Below are positions 1-6,442 of a stretch of 17,410 nucleotides of DNA, in pieces. Location: assembly GCA_040902845.1 (NCBI GenBank), contig JBBDWM010000030.1:1-17410 (forward strand), in the 5' to 3' direction. The translations under genes were made by a program, and so were the position numbers. Positions within the stretch are counted from its first letter, which is position 1. Every line of letters begins with the position of its first letter. The stretch is from JALYNX01 sp040902845. GTDB lineage: Bacteria > Actinomycetota > Acidimicrobiia > Spongiisociales > ZC4RG35. The notes beneath the pieces are model-generated. The model was not told the origin of the DNA and made no database searches. It saw only the letters and a list, made by a program, of their open reading frames with translations.

Positions 1-139
1 TCAACCCACCGCACGAATACGAGGCCGCCAACCACGGTTCATCGCGTAGAGCCGGCAAAGCCGCTCAGAACCGGCATTATGCGCCGTGCTCGACCTTTCA
101 CTTAGAAACATTTCCCGACCCCTCCGAGGGCTTGGAGAG

Positions 140-517
140 TTACCAGATGGCTGCGGGGTAATGGTTCCGGATCGTGCGGTCCTTGGTGACCAGACCTGCC
201 CCGGCGAGGAAGGCGTGACCGACGAGGAGCCGGTCAAAGGGGTCTCGGGTCCAGGTTGCACCGAGGGCATTGGCGACGACCCGTGCCAGTGGCTGGTCGT
301 CAACCTCGAAACCGGCTCCCGCGGTGAGGGCGTGGATCACAAAGGCAGCCTCGCTGGTCAGTCGCTTCGCCTCGACGAGATAGGCCACCTCGAGCAATGT
401 GATCGGGGAGAGAGCGACCGTGCTCGCCTCTTCGATTGCCCTGAGTGCGGTTTCCGACAGACGCGAGATCTCGCCGGCCGCAAGCCAGACCGCGACATGG
501 GTATCGAGAAGGATCAT
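140..517 (-). CDS. vapC: PIN-domain VapC-type ribonuclease toxin
   Basis: Toxin half of a type II toxin-antitoxin pair; PIN-domain toxins are Mg-dependent endoribonucleases acting on tRNA, rRNA or mRNA. The 125-residue protein begins MILLDTHVAVWL, giving the first PIN acidic residue, has a middle SPITLLEVAYLVE segment with the conserved Glu, and near the end TRDPFDRLLVGHA and LVTKDRTI, which carry the remaining acidic residues. Length fits the family. I chose the ATG at 517 rather than the GTG-region start 21 bases upstream because it overlaps the antitoxin stop as ATGA, which implies translational coupling. It is read after the antitoxin gene, as usual for such operons. The RNA target cannot be inferred. 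Confidence 0.88.
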   Translation of the reverse strand: MILLDTHVAVWLAAGEISRLSETALRAIEEASTVALSPITLLEVAYLVEAKRLTSEAAFVIHALTAGAGFEVDDQPLARVVANALGATWTRDPFDRLLVGHAFLAGAGLVTKDRTIRNHYPAAIW

Positions 518-753
518 GGCTTCCAAAGACCCGACCAATCGACCTCGACCAACTCGTCGGGGTCGCCGATGATCAGATCCGGTCGCGCGGGCAGACGGCG
601 CAAACGTTCCATGCGATCGTCAGTGCCCTCTTCGACCGGAATGATCCGAAGCAGTTTTCCCTTGCGTCGTATCTCGGCGGGCACGCCGGACTCGAGGACG
701 GCATCGAGGACGGCGTACACGTTCTGACGCAGTCTCGTGGCGGTGATGGGCAC
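514..753 (-). CDS. Phd/YefM-family antitoxin partner of the PIN toxin
   Basis: Antitoxin expected to neutralise the downstream PIN toxin by direct binding and to repress its own promoter. The 79-residue product has the Phd/YefM N-terminal pattern (MPITATRLRQNVYAVLDAVL, then IRRKGKLLRIIPVE) and the C-terminal GDPDELVEVDW...W tail seen in antitoxins paired with PIN toxins. The start is GTG. No Shine-Dalgarno sequence is visible upstream, and a TACTAT hexamer lies about 6 bases before the GTG on the minus strand, so the mRNA could be leaderless (inference). The gene overlaps the toxin by 4 bases. A 12-bp direct repeat overlaps its start. Confidence 0.85.
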   Translation of the reverse strand: MPITATRLRQNVYAVLDAVLESGVPAEIRRKGKLLRIIPVEEGTDDRMERLRRLPARPDLIIGDPDELVEVDWSGLWKP

Positions 754-785
754 GTACGTATAGTAGTTCAGCTACGTACGTATAG
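752..785. promoter_or_regulatory. Direct repeat, probable antitoxin operator
   Basis: The 12-mer ACGTACGTATAG occurs at 752-763 and again at 774-785, a 22-bp period, close to two helical turns. Each copy contains the palindrome ACGTACGT or TACGTA. The first copy overlaps the GTG start of the antitoxin, and the pair spans the expected promoter. This is the usual place for autoregulatory binding of an antitoxin or toxin-antitoxin complex. The repeat is seen directly; the operator role is inferred. Confidence 0.6.
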
Positions 786-869
786 GAACAAAGCCGAGCT
801 GCCGCAGGTCAGCTGTTGCGGTCACTTGGAACGGCCCGGCCAAGACCGAGTCATACACTCGCCCGCCTC

Positions 870-1892
870 ATGGCCCTGATCCACATCGAAGATCTCAGCA
901 AGCATTTCAAGATTCTCAACCGACGTCAGGGTCTCAGCGGGTCCTTCCGGGACCTGTTCTCCAGGGACTATCGCACGGTCAAGGCGGTCGACGGGATCTC
1001 GTTCGACATCGAGGCGGGGGAGATGGTCGGTTACATCGGCCCCAACGGCGCCGGCAAGTCCACAACCATCAAGATGATGACCGGGATCCTCAAACCCACC
1101 TCGGGGACGATCCTGGTCAACGACCAGATTCCCTATGAGAACCGGATCCGTCAGGCGCAGATCATGGGGGTGGTGTTCGGCCAACGGTCCCAGCTTTGGT
1201 GGGATCTACCGGTCATCGAATCCTTCCGACTCCTCAGGGAGATCTACAAGGTCGACCAGGCGGCCTTCGACGAGCACATGGCCATCTTCGACGACCTGGT
1301 TGGCCTCAGCGCCCTGTATTCGCAGCAGGTGCGGACCCTCTCCTTGGGTCAACGGATGCTCTGTGACATCACCGCCTCGTTCCTCCACAACCCGAGCGTG
1401 GTGTTCCTCGACGAGCCGACCATCGGACTCGACGTATCGGTCAAGTCAAAGATCCGCTCCCTGATCCGCGAGCTGAACCGGGTCCACAACACCACGATCA
1501 TCCTCACCACCCACGACCTCGGCGATGTCGAGGCCTTGTGTCGCCGGATCATCATCATCGACACGGGGAGCATCCTCTACGACGGGAGCACTGAAAAGGT
1601 TTCCCAACTCTTCGGGGTGTTCCGAACCCTGGAGATTCAGGTCGTTGGAGCGAATGAGGAGACGACAGATTTGATCGGGGCCCGACTCACCGAGCGGTTC
1701 GGTGACCAGGTGGGAATCACGGTGCGGCCCGGCGAGGATGGCTGGACCGCGATCACCATCGATCAGGCCTTGATCCCGCTTTCCGACGTCCTCAACTTCA
1801 TGATGACCACATTCCCCGTCGACGACGTGCGGATCGTCGAGATCTCGATGGAGAACGTGGTGCAGAGGATCTACGAAGGTGCGCTCCAATGA
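870..1892 (+). CDS. ABC transporter ATP-binding protein (COG4586-like)
   Basis: Nucleotide-binding subunit of an ABC-2 type exporter, powering the two permeases encoded next. In the 340-residue form starting MALIHIEDLSKHFK, the Walker A motif GPNGAGKST is at 57-65, the Q-loop region with GQRSQLWWDLP near 104-114, the signature LSLGQ at 157-161, Walker B VVFLDEP at 177-183 and the switch His in TTHD at 213-216. A C-terminal extension of about 90 residues follows the ATPase core. The GQRSQLWWDLP stretch is typical of the COG4586 group, which travels with two COG4587/COG3694-type membrane proteins of unknown substrate. An upstream in-frame ATG at 816 would add 18 Arg/Pro-rich residues and is unlikely. 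No clear ribosome-binding site precedes 870. The stop overlaps the next start as ATGA. Confidence 0.9.
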   Translation: MALIHIEDLSKHFKILNRRQGLSGSFRDLFSRDYRTVKAVDGISFDIEAGEMVGYIGPNGAGKSTTIKMMTGILKPTSGTILVNDQIPYENRIRQAQIMGVVFGQRSQLWWDLPVIESFRLLREIYKVDQAAFDEHMAIFDDLVGLSALYSQQVRTLSLGQRMLCDITASFLHNPSVVFLDEPTIGLDVSVKSKIRSLIRELNRVHNTTIILTTHDLGDVEALCRRIIIIDTGSILYDGSTEKVSQLFGVFRTLEIQVVGANEETTDLIGARLTERFGDQVGITVRPGEDGWTAITIDQALIPLSDVLNFMMTTFPVDDVRIVEISMENVVQRIYEGALQ

Positions 1893-2680
1893 GAAAGTAC
1901 CTGGCGCTGGGCAAGGGATCGTTCATGATCGGCATGGTCTACCGCTTTGGCTTCATCGCCACCATCGCCGGGAACATCCTCTACATGGTCATCGCCTTCT
2001 ACCTGTGGACCAGCGTTTATGAGGGCCAAGAGGTTCTCAACGGCCTCACCTTCGACCAGACCTTCCTCTACGTCGCCCTGGCCTCCACTGTGTTCATCCT
2101 GTTCAACACCTATGTCGACTGGATCATGTCCTACGAGATCCGACAGGGGACCATCACCAACTACCTGGTCAAGCCGATCGATCACCAGTTGGCGATGCTC
2201 TCATTCGGGTGCGGACGGACCATCCTCAACGTGCTGATCGTCACCTTGCCCACCGCGGTGCTGCTCACTCTGGTGTTCGGCGTCGCAATACAGTTTGGGG
2301 TTGGACTTCTGTTGTTCCCGGTGAGTCTCGGCCTGGCGTTTCTGGTCAGCTTCTCTATCGACTACTCCATCGGGCTCAGCGGCTTCTACACCGAGTCGAT
2401 CTGGGGTCTGGTCACCGTCAAGGAGACCCTGATCCTGGCGTTGTCGGGGGCGCTGATCCCGCTCCAGTTCTTTCCGGAGGGTCTTCAGAACGCACTCCTA
2501 TGGCTTCCCTTCGCCGCCATCTATCACACCCCGCTGATGATGATCACCCAGCCCGATCAGGATTTGGCTGTGCTCCTCGAGCGGCTCGGGCTCCAGGTCT
2601 TTTGGGTGGGCTCCCTCTTCATCCTCAGCCGCCTCTTCTACAACCGCGCCATCAAGGTGCTGCGGATCGCGGGAGGTTGA
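1889..2680 (+). CDS. ABC-2 type transporter permease, first subunit
   Basis: Integral membrane subunit of the exporter, 263 residues with about six hydrophobic segments, for example around residues 20-40 (FGFIATIAGNILYMVIAFYLW), 55-75, 110-135 and 138-160, and a last one near 235-250. Size and position fit the COG4587/COG3694 families that pair with this type of ATPase. It starts with ATG overlapping the ATPase stop (ATGA) and its own stop overlaps the next start (TGATG), so the three genes are almost certainly one translationally coupled operon. The substrate is unknown. Related three-gene sets are often labelled as multidrug or daunorubicin-type exporters without experimental support. Confidence 0.85.
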   Translation: MRKYLALGKGSFMIGMVYRFGFIATIAGNILYMVIAFYLWTSVYEGQEVLNGLTFDQTFLYVALASTVFILFNTYVDWIMSYEIRQGTITNYLVKPIDHQLAMLSFGCGRTILNVLIVTLPTAVLLTLVFGVAIQFGVGLLLFPVSLGLAFLVSFSIDYSIGLSGFYTESIWGLVTVKETLILALSGALIPLQFFPEGLQNALLWLPFAAIYHTPLMMITQPDQDLAVLLERLGLQVFWVGSLFILSRLFYNRAIKVLRIAGG

Positions 2681-3480
2681 TGATGCGATCCCTTCGTGAG
2701 TATGTCCGTCTCTACTTCATGATCGAGGCCCAGTACATCAAGGCCCGAATGCACTACCGCGCCGACTTCATCATCAGCTCGATCGGGATGTTCTTCTCCA
2801 GCCTGGTCACACTGGGGGTGTTCTGGGTCCTATTCGAGTCGATCACCGATCTCGCCGGGTGGACACTTCAGGAGATGGTCTTCATCTACGCCTTCTACAT
2901 GGTGGCGATCTCCCCGATGCAGATCCTCTTCGATCACATCTGGCAGCTTCGCTTCCAGATCGAAGACGGGAGTTTCATCAAGTACTACTTCCGCCCTCTC
3001 AACATGATGTTCTATTACATGTCCGAGATGTTCGACATCAAAGGCATCGTCCAGCTGGTGGTGGGGATCGGTCTCCTCGCCTACGCCTCGGCCCAGTTGG
3101 GCATCGATTGGACGCTGGGCAACATCGGGCTGCTGCTCGCCGCCCTCCTCGGCGCCTCCCTGGTCCAGATCGCGGTGGTCGTCATCGCGGCCTGCACCGC
3201 GTTCTGGCTGATCGACTCCTGGCCGGTTCTCAGCCTGTCCTGGAGGGTTCGGGAGGTCGCCCCCTATCCGATGACGATTTTCTCGGGTGCCTTTCGTTTC
3301 TTCTTCACCTTCGTGGTCCCGGTGGGCTTTATTGCCTTCTATCCGTCTCAGATGTTCCTCAGACCGGGCACCGCCCCCGCCTTCGTTTATGTGGCGCCCC
3401 TGGTCGGAGTGCTGCTTTTTGTGCTCATGTATCGAGTCTGGGCCCGGGGCGTCAATTCATGGTCGGGCACCGGTTCGTAG
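2680..3480 (+). CDS. ABC-2 type transporter permease, second subunit
   Basis: Second membrane subunit, 266 residues, with hydrophobic segments around residues 30-52 (FIISSIGMFFSSLVTLGVFWVLF), 65-85, 125-140, 148-175 and 205-250. It resembles the ABC2_membrane_6-type permeases that accompany COG4586 ATPases, in line with a heterodimeric membrane domain. The start lies in ATGATG at 2680/2683. GGGAGG at 2671-2676 is better spaced for the second ATG, so 2683 is equally possible. The frame is open upstream to 2209, but that part overlaps the first permease and reads as an Arg/His-rich shadow. The gene is followed by an 82-bp gap and then a new RBS, suggesting the operon ends here. Confidence 0.84.
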   Translation: MMRSLREYVRLYFMIEAQYIKARMHYRADFIISSIGMFFSSLVTLGVFWVLFESITDLAGWTLQEMVFIYAFYMVAISPMQILFDHIWQLRFQIEDGSFIKYYFRPLNMMFYYMSEMFDIKGIVQLVVGIGLLAYASAQLGIDWTLGNIGLLLAALLGASLVQIAVVVIAACTAFWLIDSWPVLSLSWRVREVAPYPMTIFSGAFRFFFTFVVPVGFIAFYPSQMFLRPGTAPAFVYVAPLVGVLLFVLMYRVWARGVNSWSGTGS

Positions 3481-3562
3481 CGACCGGGTTGGTTTCGGAT
3501 GCGGGTCGAGCCGGTAGTCTGAATCCCTGATCGCCCAACTTCCTGTCTGGAGGGAGCCCAGC

Positions 3563-4618
3563 ATGAAGATCGTCCACGTCGTGGGCACCGGAACCATCGG
3601 GGAGCCCCTCATCGGCCTCCTCGCCGACAACAAAGAGCACTTCGGTATCGACGAGGTCACCTTCCACAAGCGGACCCCGTTGCTCACCGAGCGGGCCAAG
3701 GTGAATGATCTCGAAGGCCGGGGAGCGGTCCTATCGGTCGACGACGAGCGCAGGTCTGCCTTCGAGGAATTGGGTCACGCTCCCAAGTACGAGTCCCGTG
3801 AGGCCATCGAACGAGCCACCGTCGTCATCGATTGCACTCCGGTCGGCAACCAGATGAAAGACGAGTTCTACAACCACGCGCAGGGGCCGGTGGGTTTCAT
3901 GGCCCAAGGCTCGGAGTTCGGGTTCGGCAAGATGTATGCCAGGGGCATAAACGACGAGGCGCTGGTGATGGGCGAGGACAAATTCCTCCAGATCGTCTCG
4001 TGCAACACGCACAACATCGCGGTGCTGATCCGGTCGCTGGCAATCGACCCCGACGGGACCAATCACCTCGAGGACGGGCGCTTCCTCTGCATGAGAAGGG
4101 CCAACGACATCAGCCAGGATGAGGGCTTCGTGGCCAGCCCCACCGTCGAGGCCCACAAGGATGAGCGATTCGGCACCCACCACGCCCGTGATGCCCATCG
4201 GCTTTTCGAAACCCTGGGCCACGACCTCAACCTCTACTCGTCGGCGGTGAAGATCAACACTCAGTACATGCACTCGATCCAGTTCTCACTCCAGTTGGAC
4301 GAGGACATCACGGTGGACGAGGCAAGAGAGCGGCTGATGGCCAACACCCGGGTGGCGGTCACCTACAAGACGTCGGCCAACCAGGTGTTCTCCTTCGGCC
4401 GGGACCACGGCTATTACGGCCGAATCATGAGCCAGACCGTGGTCGCTCTCGACACCCTTGCCGTGCGCAACAGGAACGAGGTGGTCGGCTTCTCGTTCAC
4501 TCCTCAGGACGGGAACCCGTTGTTGTCGACGGTGGCAGCCATGCTCTGGTACCTCGATCCCGAGACGCTCGACCGCCGTATCGACATCCTGCGGCGTTAC
4601 CTGTTCCGCGAGATCTGA
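3563..4618 (+). CDS. Archaeal type II glyceraldehyde-3-phosphate dehydrogenase homologue
   Basis: A 351-residue protein that I match by motif to the archaeal (type II) phosphorylating GAPDH family, which oxidises glyceraldehyde-3-phosphate with NAD(P). The N-terminal Rossmann pattern VGTGTIGEPL is at 7-16. VVIDCTP at 87-93 parallels the archaeal VVD-TP segment, SCNT at 146-149 carries the catalytic-position Cys147, RRAND is at 178-182, HH at 206-207 sits where archaeal enzymes have SHHGPDV, INTQYMHSI at 231-239 matches PTTLMHMH, and FSFGRDHG at 276-283 matches the YGRDLG block. Length is slightly above the usual ~335-340. The RBS GGAGGGAG at 3549-3556 supports the start. Unlike archaeal enzymes, the Cys is followed by THN rather than TTG, so substrate or activity may differ. 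The stop overlaps the next ORF (TGATG). Confidence 0.72.
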   Translation: MKIVHVVGTGTIGEPLIGLLADNKEHFGIDEVTFHKRTPLLTERAKVNDLEGRGAVLSVDDERRSAFEELGHAPKYESREAIERATVVIDCTPVGNQMKDEFYNHAQGPVGFMAQGSEFGFGKMYARGINDEALVMGEDKFLQIVSCNTHNIAVLIRSLAIDPDGTNHLEDGRFLCMRRANDISQDEGFVASPTVEAHKDERFGTHHARDAHRLFETLGHDLNLYSSAVKINTQYMHSIQFSLQLDEDITVDEARERLMANTRVAVTYKTSANQVFSFGRDHGYYGRIMSQTVVALDTLAVRNRNEVVGFSFTPQDGNPLLSTVAAMLWYLDPETLDRRIDILRRYLFREI

Positions 4619-4872
4619 TGGATCCGAAGGCGGTGGCCTTCGTCGAAGAGGCAATCCGGGCAGTGGCCCGCAAGGACGTGGCAGGCGCCCGAACCTCGGT
4701 TGCTGAGGCCTACGACGCCGACCATTCGCTCGGAGCAGTGGCCGACGCCATCTATCTCGCCTGTTGGCAGATCGAAGAAGACGGCCGGGTGACCACCTCG
4801 ACCTGGAACACCCTGGCTGATGCCGTTGGGCCCGGTCCCTTGGTGTCGGTGGTCGAGGAGTCGCGGTCCTGA
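4618..4872 (+). CDS. Unknown 84-residue protein coupled to the GAPDH homologue
   Basis: I do not recognise this protein. It is short, acidic and probably all-helical (segments around residues 3-19, 24-34 and 38-52), with no membrane segment or signal peptide. Its ATG overlaps the stop of the GAPDH-like gene in a TGATG junction, which is why I accept it as real: coupling implies coordinated, perhaps roughly equal, synthesis. The single Cys lies in the segment AIYLACWQIEEDG. A copy of the inverted repeat begins only 4 bases after its stop codon. A role as a partner of the dehydrogenase homologue is a guess from position alone. Confidence 0.6.
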   Translation: MDPKAVAFVEEAIRAVARKDVAGARTSVAEAYDADHSLGAVADAIYLACWQIEEDGRVTTSTWNTLADAVGPGPLVSVVEESRS

Positions 4873-4876
4873 CTTC

Positions 4877-4982
4877 ATTGCCGGCCGACTTCGCCCCTCG
4901 GCAACCCTCGGCCTCCCGATTGGATGGACAATCTGGCCTCACACCTCGGGTCGAACAGGCGCCGGTCGGCCGGAGCTGCCGC
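4877..4982 (+). repeat. Interspersed repeat, copy 1, upstream of rimO
   Basis: A ~106-bp unit that recurs in inverted orientation at 6333-6439. Over the outer 41 bp (4877-4917) 37 bases match the reverse complement of copy 2; over the inner 40 bp (4943-4982) 38 match; the ~25-bp centre differs. Within the unit there are 9-bp terminal inverted repeats, CCGGCCGAC at 4881-4889 and GTCGGCCGG at 4965-4973. It starts 4 bases after the upstream stop codon and ends 20 bases before the rimO ATG. There is no transposase in or near it, so a MITE-like or REP/BIME-like element is the best description. Confidence 0.85.
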
Positions 4983-5002
4983 CTCGTCTTAGGCTGAAGG
5001 CT

Positions 5003-6319
5003 ATGCCCGGTCCCACTGTTTGGCTGAGCACGCTCGGATGTGCCAAGAACCAGGTCGACTCGGAGAAGCTGATCGCCATGCTCTCCGAAGCCGGCTATGG
5101 CTGGGCTGAAAACCCCGAGAACGCCGACGTGGTGATGGTCAACACCTGTGCCTTCATCGAAGAGGCTCGGGCCGAGTCGGTGGGTGTCATCCTGGAGTTG
5201 GAGGCACGGAAGCGACCCGGCGCCCATTCCGTGGTGATCGGGTGCATGGCGCAGCGGTTCGGGTCCGAGGTGGAGTCGGCCCTGCCCGAGGTGGACGCGG
5301 TGCTCGGGATCGACCGTTACGGCGAACTGGTCGGAGTGCTCGACGGGCTCACTGGCTGGCACCCGGTCGAAATGCGACGTCGCCCAGCGATGGACATCCT
5401 CCATGCCACCGGGCGGCCGGTATCCGACCTTCCATACGCCTACCTGAAGGTGGCCGAGGGCTGTGACAAGCCGTGCACCTTCTGCGCCATCCCCTCCATC
5501 CGCGGCAAGCAGAGGTCAAGGCGACCGGTGGAGATCCGCGAAGAGCTTGCCCTTCTGGTTCAGGGTGGAGTGAGTGAGGTGGTCCTGGTAGCCCAGGACC
5601 TGGCCGCCTACGGCCGCGACATCCAAGCCCCGGGAGGTTTGCCCGATCTCCTCGCCTTTGTCTCCGATGTCGAAGGACTGCGTCGCATCCGACTCCTCTA
5701 TCTGCACCCCCGGGAGATCAGCGAGCGGCTCCTGATCGAGGTTACGGCCAACGAGAAGATCGCCCCCTACTTCGACCTCTCCCTTCAACACGTCTCGGGC
5801 CCCCTTCTGAGACGCATGAAACGGCCAGGCAACACCGAGAAGCACCTGGCCCTCATCGGGCGGATCCGCGAGCTGGACGCGGAGTCGGCGCTGCGCTCAT
5901 CATTCATCGTCGGCTTTCCCGGCGAGATCGATGAGGACGTCGAGTTGCTCGCCGATTTCCTCGAGGAAGCGGAGTTGGATTGGGCCGGCTTCTTTCCCTA
6001 CTCCGCGGAGCCGGGCACACCGGCCGCGGAGATGGAAGCCCAAGTACCCCGGGAAACGACCATGGAGCGGCTGCGATATCTATCCCGAATCCAGGACGAG
6101 ATGACCGAGACCCGCAACGCCGAATGGTTGGGTCGGGTCGATGTGGTCCTCGTCGACCAGGTGGAGGATGAGGTGCCGTTGGGACGGTCGCATCGTCAAG
6201 CGCCCGAGATCGACGGGGTGGTGCGTCTCGATCGAGGTGAGGTCGGAGAATGGGTGAAAGTCGAGTACGTGGGTGTCTTCGGCCCCGACATGGAAGCAAG
6301 ACTGGTAGCTCATGCTTAA
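5003..6319 (+). CDS. rimO: Ribosomal protein S12 methylthiotransferase RimO
   Basis: Radical-SAM methylthiotransferase that adds a methylthio group to the conserved aspartate of ribosomal protein S12. The 438-residue protein has an N-terminal UPF0004 domain beginning VWLSTLGCAKNQVDSE with cluster cysteines C13, C49 and C81. The radical-SAM motif CDKPCTFC carries C154, C158 and C161. PSIRGKQRSR follows, and a C-terminal TRAM domain covers about the last 70 residues. The GCAKNQVDSE and AEGCDKPCTFC wording separates RimO from MiaB, which is also in the window. I chose ATG 5003; the frame continues upstream to 4820 but that part translates the repeat. The Shine-Dalgarno is weak (GAAGG). Both sides are flanked by the inverted repeat. 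Confidence 0.95.
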   Translation: MPGPTVWLSTLGCAKNQVDSEKLIAMLSEAGYGWAENPENADVVMVNTCAFIEEARAESVGVILELEARKRPGAHSVVIGCMAQRFGSEVESALPEVDAVLGIDRYGELVGVLDGLTGWHPVEMRRRPAMDILHATGRPVSDLPYAYLKVAEGCDKPCTFCAIPSIRGKQRSRRPVEIREELALLVQGGVSEVVLVAQDLAAYGRDIQAPGGLPDLLAFVSDVEGLRRIRLLYLHPREISERLLIEVTANEKIAPYFDLSLQHVSGPLLRRMKRPGNTEKHLALIGRIRELDAESALRSSFIVGFPGEIDEDVELLADFLEEAELDWAGFFPYSAEPGTPAAEMEAQVPRETTMERLRYLSRIQDEMTETRNAEWLGRVDVVLVDQVEDEVPLGRSHRQAPEIDGVVRLDRGEVGEWVKVEYVGVFGPDMEARLVAHA

Positions 6320-6332
6320 CGCGCTCCTTGGA

Positions 6333-6439
6333 GCGGCAGCTCCGGCCGACCGGCGCCTGTTCGGCCCGAGGGGTGAGGATGGGACAAGTGGAGGCAATGG
6401 GATGCTGAGGGTTGCCGAGGGCCGAAGTCGGCCGGTAAT
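6333..6439 (-). repeat. Interspersed repeat, copy 2, downstream of rimO
   Basis: Reverse-complement copy of the repeat at 4877-4982. The same 9-bp terminal inverted repeats are present, CCGGCCGAC at 6342-6350 and GTCGGCCGG at 6427-6435, with nearly the same spacing (94 versus 93 bp). It begins 13 bases after the rimO stop and ends 3 bases before the TTG start of cinA, so it occupies the whole intergenic gap, including the place where the cinA ribosome-binding site should be. The central ~26 bp differ from copy 1. Confidence 0.85.
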
Positions 6440-6442
6440 AAA

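Noticed and set aside
1..139. Possible gene end at the left edge
   Set aside because: No frame in this stretch shows recognisable protein features; the minus-strand frame reaching position 303 is a shadow of the PIN toxin gene.
752..785. CRISPR-like repeat
   Set aside because: There are only two 12-bp copies with a 10-bp gap and no cas genes; an operator is the simpler reading.
2209..2679. N-terminal extension of the second permease
   Set aside because: The extension overlaps the first permease gene and encodes an Arg/His-rich non-membrane sequence, while an RBS and start codons exist at 2671-2685.
4953..4959. LexA half-site (CGAAC) inside the repeat upstream of rimO
   Set aside because: There is no matching GTTCG half at the right spacing, and the same bases recur in copy 2 as part of the repeat.
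4286..5404. 372-codon minus-strand frame across the GAPDH homologue and rimO
   Set aside because: It runs through two well-supported plus-strand genes and one repeat copy, and its composition is low-complexity Arg/Pro/His.
4877..6439. rimO as cargo of an insertion sequence
   Set aside because: No transposase and no target-site duplication are visible, and rimO near cinA and recA is the normal ancestral neighbourhood, so the gene itself was probably not moved.
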